Assembly (NCBI GenBank): GCA_019671135.1
Contig: JAHRHY010000002.1
Location: forward strand, 2,046,001-2,110,000
Reading direction: 5' to 3'
Origin: Linnemannia hyalina
Lineage: Eukaryota; Mortierellomycota; Mortierellomycetes; Mortierellales; Mortierellaceae
Length of the DNA stretch: 64,000 bases
Shown: positions 46,762-59,435 of the stretch, piece by piece
Numbering within the stretch: the first letter of the stretch is position 1
How the letters are laid out: each line of letters starts with the position of its first letter
Position numbers and translations under genes: made by a program
The notes under the pieces: model-generated
What the model saw: only the letters and a program-made list of their open reading frames with translations
What the model was told of the DNA's origin: nothing
Databases searched by the model: none

Positions 46762-48753
46762 CGGCCTCAAATAACAAGATGGGTTGGCTTACTGTTCTCT
46801 GTTTCGCTTTTCCAATTCAATGCATGCCACGGGGATGAGGGAAAGGAGAGAGAGAGCGACAGTCAAACAGACAAAGAATGGAGACAGAGGGGAAAGAGAC
46901 ACAGAGGGAGATGGGACAACAGAGAGGACCAAAAAATATATAAGAACCAAGGCCTTGTCCCCCCATCTGGGCAAGATAATTTTGGATTGTCATTGCAAGA
47001 ACATGTGTGCTGTAGGGGACTACTTTATTCAATTCATAATTGATCTTGCTTGTGGAGTGACCTCCATCCATGGCTTTTTTTCTATGAATTCTCAATTGCT
47101 GCTGTATCAGTCTTCATTAGCCTTGTCTTTCATCTAATCACCTCTTCATGGCCCCATCTGGGTAAATTACATGAAGGTCACCAAGAGCGATCCTTCCTAC
47201 AAGACACGAAAAGGTAAAAAGTGTCTTCTACCGCGGCATGCAGTCGTGTCTTTCTCTCGTTCTTTGAGAAGATGGTAGACAATTTGGTCTTTTTCAATCT
47301 GAACATGTCTTCATTTTTTGAACAGCACATCCTTCTGTACAAAGCAAACCCCTGCGTCCTCTTTCTTACGCCCTTTCCTCCGCTTCGTTATAATCGTTGC
47401 ATGCGTCAAGGAGTACAAGAAAGAAAAAAATGTTCCCCTGCACGCCTCACACACACATACATACACTTACAGATACGCAGACATTTGACGACACGACACG
47501 ACACGACAATGTTTTTCTACCAATTGATGATTCAATGACATTTTCTTTTCTTTTCTTTTCTTTTCTTTTCTTTTCTTTTCTTTTCTTTTCTTTTCTTTTC
47601 TTTTCTTTTCTTTTCTTTTCTTTTCTTTTCTTTTCTTTTCTTTTCTTTGTTTTTTTTTATTATTGGCGAGTGCCAAAGAGGTTCCTTGTTGTTATTTGTT
47701 CGCACGCCAACAAACAGGATTTGCTGCTGCTCAGCCTGGCAGGACAGGAACACCGCCCCGCCTTATTCCTTTTTCAATTGCACCATTTCATTGCTTGTCT
47801 ATTCGTCGTATTCAATCCGATCTTTTGTGCTCCCTGGCGATTGAGTACACCCATGATAAAAAGCATGGGATGTTGGTGATGTTCTCAGTTCATGTACAGT
47901 ACCTGTGCAGCAACAGTGTTCACCCCATCCTTCACCCATAACCCATCCATATCCTCATACCCCATCTTCACCCCATCCTTCGCCCCCTCCTCCTCCTCCT
48001 CTTCTTCCCTTCTTTTTGCACCCCCTCCTCTTTTTTGTTGTTCTTGTTTTCTTATCCCTTGTTCCTTCATATCCTCGTTCCTGTCAAACCCCCATGCAGC
48101 AAATAATAACAGCTAGAGCAACTGAATAACCGACATAACATACAACCCAGGCAGCCTTCTTGTCCTTGCCCAAATAAAAAAACCCCTCTTCTTAATAGCC
48201 ATTCAATTGCAAAGCAAGAAAGGACCTTTTTTCCATGCTCTTCTGTTGTTTTTATAACAGAACAAGCACTGTCCCCTCCCACCTTTCCCTCTTTTTCCCT
48301 TGCTTTTTTTCATTTTCATCTCTCTTCTTTTCTCTCCTTGCGTCCTCTTTCTCATTCCCACCCTCGTCCTTCTCTCTTGTCTTTTTCTCTTATACATCCC
48401 AGCTCTCCTTGTCCTTATTGTTTGTACATAGTCATCTCGTTTACTCTCACTCATCTCGCTGACTGTTGCATAGATCATCAGCCCCCATCCTTTTCCTGCT
48501 TTTCTTCATTGTCACACTCTCCCCTCGTTGCCTTCTTTCCCTGTCGCCGTGCAACTCTTTGACTTTTCTGTGCTCCCTCTTGTATACAACAAACAACACT
48601 CTTACACACTCTTGCATACGCCCACTGTAACTCACAACATACGCACACACGCGAAAAGAAAAAACCAAAGAAGCAAAAAAGCAAAAAAAGGCACACCAGC
48701 AACTGCAAAGACATCCAATCCATCCTATTAGAACGGACGGAGAACAATTGACA
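46762..48753. promoter_or_regulatory. Upstream region of the giant TFIIB-core gene
   Basis: 2 kb with no gene supported. It holds (ttttc)21 at 47541-47645, a cccatcc/ctcctc pyrimidine region at 47930-48040, and a CT-rich stretch at 48245-48420 close to the ATG at 48754. This is probably a long pyrimidine-rich leader and promoter. Confidence 0.45.
47541..47645. repeat. Pure (ttttc)21 microsatellite
   Basis: Twenty-one uninterrupted 5-bp units; the longest perfect microsatellite in the window. Confidence 0.95.
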
Positions 48754-51700
48754 ATGTCCTCGTCACAACCAGGGTTCTCTGTACCGCCCCTCCGGTACGG
48801 TGAACAGCAGCAGCCCTTTCCTCACTTACACCATCCTCACCATACCCAGCAGCTGCAACAACAAAACCCTTCTCAGTTGCAACATCCTCAACAGCAGCAT
48901 CAACAGCCGCACCAATTGCCACCACAGCAACAACAGCTGCACCACCACCAGCAACAGCAGCAACAACACCCATCGACTCCTCCCCTCTACTCGCACCCCC
49001 CCAACGGACACGGCCATAACGGTTCTATCATGACCCCTCCCGTCTTTACCACCACCCCGGGCATCCTATCCCCACCCGTTAATCCTCACACCCCATCCGA
49101 CCGCGTCGTCAGTCCTGGGTCGCCAGGTCGCGGTGGGCGGATACCACAGGGTCAGGGGGTTGAATCGGTTGTACTTGCGGGTGGCCATCATGCCCCCCGA
49201 CGTGGACAAGAGTCCAATGATTCGTACTTTACACACCACCCGCACCCTCACAGCAACCGTCCCCCTCCCCACTCTTACCATGGCCACCCTCAGTTTCAAC
49301 AGCAACAGCAACAACAACAGCTGCTGCATTATCAACAGCAACAACAGCAACAGCAACAACAGCAACAACAGCAACAACAACAACAACAACAGCAAAATCA
49401 GCAAAATCAGCAAAATCAGCAAAATCAGCAACAATATCAGCAACAGCAGCAACAGCAGCAGCATCCAGGCAACCATGGGCATAGGCACACTTACCCTCCT
49501 CCTCCTAACCAAAGTCAACAGCAGCATGTTCCTCCCCTTCTTTCTATTCAACAACAACAACAACAACAACAACAGCAGCAGCAGCAGCAACAGCAGCCCC
49601 TGCAACCTCCTCCCCTTTCCCATCCTCACCCGATTGAGCATCCGCAGTCACAGCACCTTCAACAGCAGCAAATCCACCACCAGCGACAGCCCTCGCTGAC
49701 CACCCCTCTTCAACCCCCAGATCACCGTCCATCGTCGTCCCATTACGCCGCCTCTCCTTCCCTCCGCCCACCTACTCCTTCCCATCCTCAAATGCTCAAC
49801 CATCATCACCATCCTCCCAGAGTAGACCAAGGCCATCCGCAAGGTCAAACGTCTGAGCACCCCTATGCTCCTATTCCCCCGACTTCAAATGCGGCTGCTG
49901 CATCCTCTGCTCCTTCCACCTCTTCTTCTAATCAACCCTCTTCGCGGCAACAACAACTCTCTGGGCAACTACAACAACAGCAGCAGCCTCGGCATCAACA
50001 CCATGCCTCAATATCATCAACAGCCTCGTCTGATCAGTTTGCAGAACATGGACCCTCAAATCGTTATCCACACTCTCGCCCAGCCCCCTTTTCTCCTATT
50101 GCTCACCCTACCACGCCTACTGGACATCCAGGCAGTAGTGGGTCCTATCATATACCCGACTCTAGCCCACATGGTTCTGCTGCACCCATCAGGGTTTCAC
50201 GTCTAGAGCGACCTTCATATGACGATCTAGGAGTAAGGTCCAGGGAAGACGAACGACTTCAGCCAGAGAACAATTATCACCAGCAGGGGCCTCCTTCATC
50301 GTCACATTCACACGGGTATGGAGGACATGAGCAGGCGCACGGTCAAGGTCTCCACCCTCAGCAACACCACCAGCAACATCAACAGCAACAGCAACAGCAG
50401 ATGCAGATGCAGCAACAACAGATGCAGCAGCAGCAGCAGACTGGTCCACCGCCAGTGACAAGAGTCTTGGCACCAGGACAAGGACATCATGAGAGCATGG
50501 AGCGGATAGACCCACGGCAGCAACAACAGCAACAACAAGCCTTACACTCGAACCCGCCCCAGTCGCACCATGTCCGGCAACTGTCGCGGGAACAGTTGCA
50601 AATGCGACCGCAGAGTCCGTTGAATGACTATCCGCTGCGCGAGTCAGAACATCGTCAGGTAAAAAGAGGGAGGGGTTGGTTTTGTGTTGATTATTCATCC
50701 ACTGCTCTATTGTTTTTGGTGGCGAGGAGGTAGTGTGCATCTCATCCCAAAATGGAAATTGACCTCCACTGCCTTTATTATTTATGATTATTGTTAGGCG
50801 CAAATGATGCAACAAAGTCAAGGTGCACACCATCATCGCCCAGACGAGCGACAGCTTCAATATAGGGGGGAGCCAGTCGCACATTCAGTGCCAGTACCAG
50901 TACCAGGACCAGTACCTGTCGAGATCGAGAGACCACAACCAGGACAGGAGCACTACCGCAGACAGGACCACCAGCAGTCGTCGCCGCCCGAAAGGATGCC
51001 TTATGACGACAGTCGACCCCCTGTTCCTTCAGACCAGCCTCATCATCATCAGCATCCTTCTCGGTCAATGCAGCCCTCACCTGGACACCCTGTGCCATAC
51101 CAAGGAGGCCCCCCCCCAGACCCACGGTTTCAACATCACCGTCATCCCTCTGGTGCCCTTATGCGAGAAGGTCAACCCACACCGGAAGAGAGTCGAGGAC
51201 GCGATGCAGTAAGTCTTTATTATTTGACCCGATGTTACAATGATGAGGAGAATAACAATTCTAATCTAGGTTTCTTTTTGCTCGTTCTCTTCCATTCATT
51301 AATTAGACATACCCACAAGATGAGAGGTTACAGCAACACCCACCCCAGAATCTTGTTAATCAGGATGGAGTTGATCCACGAAGGACACCAATCGCTCAGC
51401 GCCCTGCCAGTGCAACGGAGAATGACCATCGAGTAGCACCACACGATCCTCGCTACCTGCCTCCAGGACCAACACAACACAACTCTGCATTTATCGGGCA
51501 TGAGCGTCGTGAGTCATACCCACAACACCCACAGGATGCTCCCCCGATGCAGCCCGTCGCTGTGCACCCAGGGACTGATGAGAGGCATCCGCAGCACTCG
51601 TCACACATGCACCGCGGATCCCTGGATGCTGCCTACAACCCCGTGCGTCATCCTCAGCAGGAGCCCTACCCGATACAGCCTGCTCATCCGCAACATGACC

Positions 51701-54700
51701 CTCGTGGTACAGGAGTTGTAGGACAGCCTCCTCGCCATGTCCCGCCTTACCCTGTACATTCGCCCGAGGGACGTCGTCAGACTGCTAATGAAAGCATGGC
51801 TTTTCACCATCAGAACCCGCCGCACCAACAGCAGCAGCTTCACCAGCATCAGCAGTCGCAATACCAGCATCAGCAACCGCCTCAGCCACAGCACAAGCAG
51901 CCTCACCAGTACTATGCCCAGCACCAAAACCAGCAAGACTACGAGCAACAACCAGTGCCCCAAGAGCCTGAAGGTCACCACTCGGGAAGGAGTTCATTCT
52001 CATACCAGGCACCACCACCACCACCACCTCCTTCATCGCAGGCCTGGCAGGCAAGGGATACAGAACCTTTGGATGAACATGGAAGACCCATCGATCCCCG
52101 GTATCCCAGGCCAGACTCTGAAATGCGTCTCGGAGTTCACGGTCATAGGAGTGCAGCGGAGCCGATTGAACATCCTCCACCCGAGCGAGTGATACCCGGG
52201 CGCGAACCACCATCGGCCATGGCACAACCACCATTTCCTCCCAACGGCCTGTCACAATTTCCTGCGGGACCGGAGTCGCTTCGTAGCGGCATGGTGTCAC
52301 CCCGAGACGGAGCCTTCAACGAGACACCTACTGGTTCCACGCGGTCTCTTTCACCAGAGTCAGCTCAAATGGGTCGAAAGCGTGGAAGGCGTCCAAAGTC
52401 GAAGCTCGATGTCGACATTGCAGGCCCTATTCCCGTAGCGAACTCTCCGAGCCCTCTTGTGCCAAGACCTGGTCTCGAGATTGCCCCAGAACAACAGAGA
52501 AAGCGGGGGCGGAAGTCAAAGGCAGAACCGGAAGTTCCTCAGCGGAATTGGAATGTTAGCGCACATGATCCGCATCGACAAGCCTTTGGTCATGCGGATT
52601 CTGTAATGGACAATACGAACCAGGACCCCACAGGCGACGACAACCAGCTCAAGTCAAAGAATGGCCATCGCATGGAGATAGATCATGGACAGCCGATCAG
52701 CGGGCATCATGAGCGACTTGGCCAGGATGTTACCCCTCAGGACAAGCGTTATTTGGAGGATGATGCAGGGCGACGATCTGACCCACGGTTCGAACGCCAG
52801 CACCCGCCATTTGATGATATGTCGAATCGCCCATCTGGGAATTTTACTCCAGGATCTGTGGAGGAGTTTGAGCACATTCAGAGACTTCGGCAGCAGCAGG
52901 AGCAGCGGCCACCAGAACAGTACTTGCAGCACCCACAGCTTCCTGATCAGCATCGACAACAGTACTCGCATCCACAAACTCCAGCGTCCCCTACGCGGTA
53001 TGAAAAAGGCCAAGTTCACGCTCACAGTCTCGAAGCGCGTTCTGGACATGGATCAATTGAGGCTCAGCCACTAGGACCTGCAGGAAAGGAACCAGAAACT
53101 GTGCAGCTTCTTGAGGCAGACGTGGCGAATGCTCTTGTCAACATCCAGCACGAGAACAGATTTCAGTCACCTGACGGCGCATCCTACTCCGAAAGTGATC
53201 CCAACAAACGTCTTCGCCTCGAGTCTCCCGGTCACCCCATTGACCCTCATGCAGGACACGTCCACCATCGGCCCAATCCACCGCAGGCTGATCCACAGGC
53301 GGGCCCAGCTCCAGTTCTTGAACCTGTCGCTATTGGTCGCCGCGATCTGGCACAGGATGAGCAGGACACTGCCATCATCTTGCAGAGTATGATGAACAAC
53401 CGCCAGGCCATGGAGCAAGGTGAATCATCCCTTCTGCATCAAGGACAGGCATCCCAAGAGTCCCAACACCCACACTTTGCTAATGGATACCCACCTCGGC
53501 CAGCTTCACCACGGGCCCGAGGAGCGTCTCAACACGGCGATCCACTGCAGCATCAGGCTCGTCATTCACAGCATGGTGATTACCCGCCTGTTGACCCACA
53601 TCCGTATGGCCTTCGACTGCAGGACCCACAAATGCAGTCGCCTCATTCGCCTTATGGGCACGGCCAAGCATACCCATCATCCGACCCAACCCCACATGAT
53701 CCTCTTCATGTCCCAGTGAGCGACGACCATGCTGCCCATCAGCAGCATTCATCAATTGGTGGCGCCCCTCAGCCCATGCATCCGTCGCAACGTGGCCCAG
53801 AAACGTCCCATGAGCATGGCGGAGAACATAATGGAGTTTATCATCCCTCGGCTTCCTATCCTACTGGTGCGTTATCTTTGCAGTGTCATAATCTAAAGAA
53901 GTGTGTGGATGTTTTTTATCATATGTCTGTGATTGTACTATCACCCTTATTAATTATTTACATTGGTTATTAGACCCCGTAGAGAGGGATGCCTCAGGAG
54001 GACCACGACGGTCTTCCAACAACAATACTCCATATGCTCCTAGTACATCGCAGCCGAAGGACCAATGGCGCGTTGGATCTCCTCCCCGTGGCAGAAACGA
54101 TGTAATTGAGCCTAGCTACAATGGCCATCCCATGGATCAACAACCTCCTCCCCAGCACCATACCCAGCCTCCTCAGGGACACTGGCCTGTTGATCGCCCC
54201 GACAACCGTGGACCACTTCCTCCTTCCCACTCCTATGGAGGAGATACCAATGCCGCACCTGGCAGCCAAGAGTTGGCTGCAGCCGCGAGCGTACTTGCTA
54301 CCCCAGTCAAGACCAAGGCGCGAAGAAAGGCTAAATCTGGCGGGATGATGTCTCCAGAAACCGCTGAGCGGCCCGACGTTGTCATGTCCGAGTCAAGGCC
54401 TCCTGCAAATGAGCGCGACTATGATCCTCGAGCACAGCAGCAATACCCACCGTCCCAGGAGCACGGAATGCCTCTTCACCCGCCTCAACCCACCGGACAG
54501 TCAAAGTTGCAACAATCTGATACCCCGCTTCATTTTGGTCAGGAGGCGAAACTTGACACTGGAGCGCCTTACAAGGTAGAGCCAAGCGGAGGAAGCAAAC
54601 CACAGACGGCAGAATCAAAGCCGACCTCAGCATCAGGAAAGCGTCTCGCGACCCCGAGTGAAGGTGTCTACGGACCATCTCAAACTACAGTCAATCAAGT

Positions 54701-57153
54701 CGTACCACCTCCCGAACGGCCAGTTCCCAACAGCCTTCTCTTTGGATCTGGCATGATCTTGGTTAAAAAACTGCATGATGCCTCAGGTTACGGTACTTCC
54801 TCGGGCTCGGAGGGGTCGACCAAGTTCCCGCCGTCGCAACTCTCGATCAAGACTGGGTATGATCTAAGCAAGGCTGCCGGCCCCGCCTCATCTACATTTT
54901 CGCCATCGACGCCTCTTTCTGCAGTTGCTACTGCCCTTGCTGTGAAGAAGAAGCGCTCCAAGCTGATCGACATCAAGGATGAAGTGATTTTTACCTCGCC
55001 AGGGGCTGGATATGGCAAGAACGATCCTCTGCCCCCACCCCCTCCTCCTACCAAGGGTAAGGGTGGCAACCGCGGTCGAAAGGGTCTGGTCTTGGTCGGA
55101 AGTTCGGATGCGGATATTGAACGAAGCAACCAGATTACTCGATCAGGAGGAGGAGGTCCAGCTTGGCTGAGGATGGGGACGAACGCCGCGTCGAGCTCAT
55201 TAAATGGAACAATTGGTGCAGGAGCAGGAGCTTCCTCGACAAGCGCCTCCGCCACCGCGTTTCTCGCTGCTGATGGCCCAGCTTCTGCCACAAGCGCTTC
55301 GAGTGCCGCTGATGGGCCAGGAATCCGTCGCAGGGCACCCCTGTCGCCGTCAACGCTCTTGATAGAGAATGACAAGCGCAAGCCAAAACGGATCAAGATC
55401 GACGACAAGGATGTTCGCCAGGTTCAGCGGACTTCCTCGACTCTCACCGACGCCACCGATTCTGACAGAAAGGACAACATCTCCAGCACAAGAAAGTCGG
55501 CCGAGGATGATGAAGTTGACAGCAACGCCGAGGGCGCTGGAGGCGATTGCTGTTCGAGTGGTATGGGTTCTCAGAGGAGACGTTTGCCGGAGGAAGACGA
55601 CGAAGATTTAGGAGAGGAAGAGGTCAGCAGAGGAACCGCAGGGAACGGTGCTCATGGACGGCGCCAGAGCCAAGGCCAGAGTCAAAGCCAGAGCCAGCCC
55701 CAGAGTCAGGACCAAGGAAGTCAGGGTCCCAGTCAGGCCGCTGCAGGAAGCAAGTCCATGAAGCGCAAGTCGAACGCGAGCCTTGCTGGTACCCAGCTCA
55801 GCAAAAAGGCCAAGGAGAAAGCCAAGGCTGTCGATTCTGATGTGGAGCCACCAGTGAAGTCCAATGGCAAAACTGAATCTCCTCTGCCCATGGGACGTTC
55901 GGTTGTGATGGGAATCCCACTGAAGAGAAGTCTGTCCATGGGTGGTTCAGGAGCCGCAACACCTTCAGGAGACACGGATGCAGAGTCTGACCTGGCGATG
56001 GAGGACGATATCAAGTGTCCACATATCTTTGGACTTGACTCGGAGTCTGAGCACGAAATTGAGGAAGGACCTGATGATGATGCGGGCAATGAAGACGATG
56101 ATGATGGCAAGAGTGCAGTGTCGACCCCCGGCAAGGCCAACGGCTCATCTGACCAGGCAGGAAGCAGCAGTAGTAGCAGCAGCAAGGTGGAAGTTCTTGA
56201 TCCTTCAGATCCTATTCAAGTGCAAGGACTGAAGTGGGTTAAGACCCTGGGCATGTCCGAAAAAGCCTGGGTAAATATTTTGCTATTACATGCTGTTGTC
56301 ATTGTCTTTTGAACATTTAGTTGTTTTGCGTCGACGATCTAACGCTTGTTTGTATGCTTCTTGGATAACGATAGGAGGAGACATTCAGGACTTATGAGAG
56401 AGTCAAGAGACTCAAGGAGCTCAAGAACCGACAGCCTGTCCGGAAGCGAGACGCCATCTTGGCAGCGATCCTTTACATTGTCTGCCGTGACGAGGGATCT
56501 CCTCGCACGTTTTCAGAGATCTGTACAGCCTCAGGAGTGAGGAGGGGCGATATCGGTGCCTACTACCGGTTGATGCTTAAAGTCCTCAAGCCCTCCAAGG
56601 CCTTCACTGCCAGCGCCCGAGACACCGATGCCGAAGCCTTCATGGTACGTAGTTATTTTCATGCATTGATTGCTGTGGATGTTAATTGTTGGTTATGTGT
56701 TCTAAAATACGAACAGGTGCTAATGATGATCTCTTATTTTTTTTGGTCCATGTTAATTAGACGCGTTGGTGCGAGTCCCTTTCTTTACCACCCCAAGTCC
56801 GACAGGCCGCAATCCATGTCTTCAGCCTCGCTAACACATTGAACCTGACATCTGGTAAATGTCCTTCGTCCGTTGGAGCAGCAGCGATCTACCTGTGCAT
56901 CTTTTCATGGAACAATGCTCGTCGTCTGGCACGGTGCAAGCGGTACCAGTGTCCTGGCTGCCAGGGTCTGGTCTCGACTGAGCATCCGGGCGCCGATCAA
57001 GACGAAGGATGGATCCGGAAGGAGCAGAAGGATGTTGCGGTTGCTGTTGGTGTTGTCAGCGCCACATTGATGGGCTGTTTCCGGAATCTGGCCCCTGAAT
57101 CGGATCGCTTGGTGCCTGCTGACTTTTTGCGTGCTGCTGAGGAAGGTGTTTGA
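48754..57153 (+). CDS. Giant Q/P-rich protein ending in TFIIB-type cyclin repeats
   Basis: Six exons: 48754-50658, 50798-51208, 51307-53866, 53974-56270, 56375-56644, 56761-57153; all joints keep frame, giving 2,611 residues. Residues 1-~2,350 are Q-, P-, H- and S-rich with several polyglutamine runs. They include two AT-hook-like basic motifs (KRGRRPKSKLD near 1128 and RKRGRKSKAE near 1171), a basic stretch (KTKARRKAKSG) and a late acidic patch (DDDAGNEDDDDG). The C-terminus is folded: AILAAILYIVCRDEGSPRTF, SEICTASGVRRGDIGAYYRL (exon 5) matches TFIIB cyclin repeat 1, and CESLSLPPQVRQAAIHVFSL, SSVGAAAIYLCIF, then KDVAVAVGVVSATLMGCFRN (exon 6) matches repeat 2. A Cys-containing insert (CKRYQCPGC) splits repeat 2, and no N-terminal TFIIB zinc ribbon is seen. 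Probably a nuclear transcription factor (inference). Confidence 0.82.
49296..49600. repeat. CAG/CAA polyglutamine tracts
   Basis: Dense caacag/cagcaa arrays encoding polyQ, with a (cagcaaaat)n block at about 49393-49432 encoding QQN repeats. Similar shorter tracts recur at 48940-48970, 50375-50440 and 50518-50540. Confidence 0.9.
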
Positions 57154-57362
57154 GCAAAAGGTGTTCATCTCTGCATCTCGTCGTGAATAAAACTACAAAA
57201 AAAAAAGGCAACATTGACATTGTCTATGATGAAAAATGCAAATTGAATGTATTATGAAAACGTTTTTTGAAGAGATAAATGAAAAGCAAAAGGAAAAAAA
57301 AAAGGATGGAATGGAAAGGAGACGTAAAAACAGAAGGTGAAGAAAAGGGTAACAACAAGGCT

Positions 57363-58958
57363 CTACTTCTTGACGCCGACGATGGCCTTTTGGCGCTCTG
57401 GTATCCTGTCCTTGAGGTTCTCCTGTTTGGTATGTTTCCTGACATTCTCCTCCTTTGTCTTTCTCGAGTTGATCATAATCGACTTTCTCTGGGTCGCAGT
57501 CTTGACAGATTTAGGAACATTGCGATGACGATTGATACGACGGATCTCGGGAACGTTTGCAAACTTCTCCTTGAGCTTCTCTGCGTATTCGAGGTGGGCG
57601 CGTTCACGGTAGTCGCGGACGCCCATCTTTTCAGAGGCCCGGGCTTTCCAGAGGCGAACGTTGCCGTCATCGGAGCCCGAGACGACGAATTTGTTGTCCA
57701 TGGTGTAGATGACAGAGAAGACGCGCTGCATGCGGTTTGTGTGGTAGATGTCCCGGGAGTGGCCTTGGCGGGCGTTGAAAAGGCGAACTGTGCGGTCATA
57801 GGATCCTGTGACGATTTCTTCTCCCGTTGGCGAGTAGTCCACCGACATGCTATTTTTTTTTTTTTTGTAGGGAAGGGTGTGTTAGTTGTTAATGTTTTCT
57901 CAGATTAATTACGCAAATAATACCAATCTTATCGCAAACAAACACAAAAAAGGCCAAAGAAAACAAAGAAATGGGAACATACACAGCGGAGACGTGGTCT
58001 TTGAGGATGTTTTGGGCCTTATCCATCTTGCGCATATCGAATCCATAGACATTATGATCTTCATTGGCGGCGACAAAGTTGAAGGCCTCCATGGGGTTCC
58101 AAGCAATCGCATTCGTCCTCATGGCCAGGACCAACTTTGTAATAGGCTGAGAAGTACGAAGGTCATACAAGATAATCGTCCTGTCAGATCCTGTGGACGC
58201 CAAGATATTGGTCTCGGTCTGGTTGAACTTGACAGTGTTGATGGTATCAACCCCCCAGTTGAGGGTCTGGACTGGCTCGGCACGGTCGTGGTCCCAGATA
58301 TCGATCTCGGAACCCGAGGTTGCAAACATGTTGTCGGACCGATGATGCGAGATCCCTGAGAAAGCATTCTTGCCGGTATACGTCGCCACGGGCAAATGAA
58401 CTGATTTTGAATGACTATCCTCCAAGGCCACAGTCGGATCCCAAATCTTGACCGTCCGATCATTCGAACAACTCAAGAACCGGTTTCCCTCCAAAAAGCT
58501 CGAGACTCCCGTAATCATGGCCTTATGAGCCTGAGTATTCCAAACCGACTTCTGATCACTCAACGACCAAAGCCTCAAATCACCATCTCCACCACCAGAA
58601 ACCAACCAGTCCAGTTTAGCAGGATGTTTGGCCATGGCGTAGACACCATCGACGTGGCCGGAGAGGGCGCCGACGAAGGGTTTGGCAAACATGCGTTCGA
58701 CTTTTGTGGCGTTAAGGGCGCGGGTGTATTCGCGGGCCTTCTCGAAGGGGTGGAGGGTTGGGTCGAGGTTGCGTTGGAGTTTGTGGATGTCATTTGAGCG
58801 CGAACGGGTCTGGTCCTCTGTGGACCTCGACAAGACTTTTACTTTCTAGATAGCCGAGGGTGAAGTGGGAAAGTTAGAGACGGTTATGGAAGGGAGTGGT
58901 GTATGTCGTTGAAAGATAGGAGCATTGGGCTGGCGGGCGCAGAAATGAGACGTACCAT
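57363..58958 (-). CDS. SOF1: Sof1/DCAF13, WD40 protein of the U3 snoRNP small-subunit processome
   Basis: Three coding exons: 58958-58956 (the ATG alone), 58845-57983, 57849-57363 (450 residues; human DCAF13 is 445). Sof1 is part of the U3 processome that makes 18S rRNA in the nucleolus; animal DCAF13 also serves CUL4 ligases. The spliced start MKVKVLSRSTEDQTRSRSND matches the family only if the first codon is joined by the intron 58846-58955. WD40 blades follow (SGGGDGDLRLWSLSDQ, SCSNDRTVKIWDP, ASTGSDRTIILYDLRTSQ, VTGSYDRTVRLFN, VSGSDDGNVRLWKARASEKM). The C-terminal Sof1-like helical tail (EYAEKLKEKFANVPEIRRIN, HRNVPKSVKTA) is rich in K/R. Head to head with NOC2. Very secure. Confidence 0.94.
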
Positions 58959-59435
58959 GGTGTGAAAGGTATGTTATGTAGAGAGGTTAAGTGTGAAAGA
59001 GGGGAGTGAGGTTGGCGGCGGTAATGGGAGGACGAAGAAGCGGAAGTGCGATGCAGTACAAAGGTTCTGATGAAGATGTCAAAGGTCAAAGTTGGGGTTG
59101 CAATGAAAAGCAGGCACAGATACACACAGTCAACGAACAAAGAAAGCCCAAAGCTCCCCAAGGCAAAGTCCAAAAAAAAAAAAAAAAAAAAGAAACGTCA
59201 ACAGAGGCTAAGCCACTCGACTACTGTTTTGATTTTTTTTTTTTTTTTTACTTTCTACCACACAGTTGTCACATACACCTTTTGCTGGACTTCTTTACTT
59301 TTGTTCACAACCCCTGTCGTCCATTGTCAACACATCGCTCACCACCCATCCACCCACCACACGGCACGGCAACACTCTTTCCCTTTTCTCTCCCTTTCCT
59401 CACATCTTTCCCCTTCCTATTAACATAACGACATA
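58959..59435. promoter_or_regulatory. Divergent promoter, SOF1 (-) and NOC2 (+)
   Basis: About 477 bp. It contains an A-tract (~59172-59191) and a T-tract (~59237-59249) 50 bp apart, of the type that keeps promoters nucleosome-poor, then a CT-rich leader to the NOC2 ATG. Both genes serve ribosome assembly. Confidence 0.55.

Noticed and set aside
45350..46775. Target-site duplication at the transposon
   Set aside because: Flanks (..cattga and cggcct..) do not match as TA or as any 4-8 bp duplication beyond chance.
47467..47753. Lys/Glu-rich frames on the minus strand
   Set aside because: Translation of the (ttttc)21 microsatellite.
49066..49641. Poly-leucine frame on the minus strand
   Set aside because: Antisense of CAG/CAA polyglutamine; expected by codon complement.
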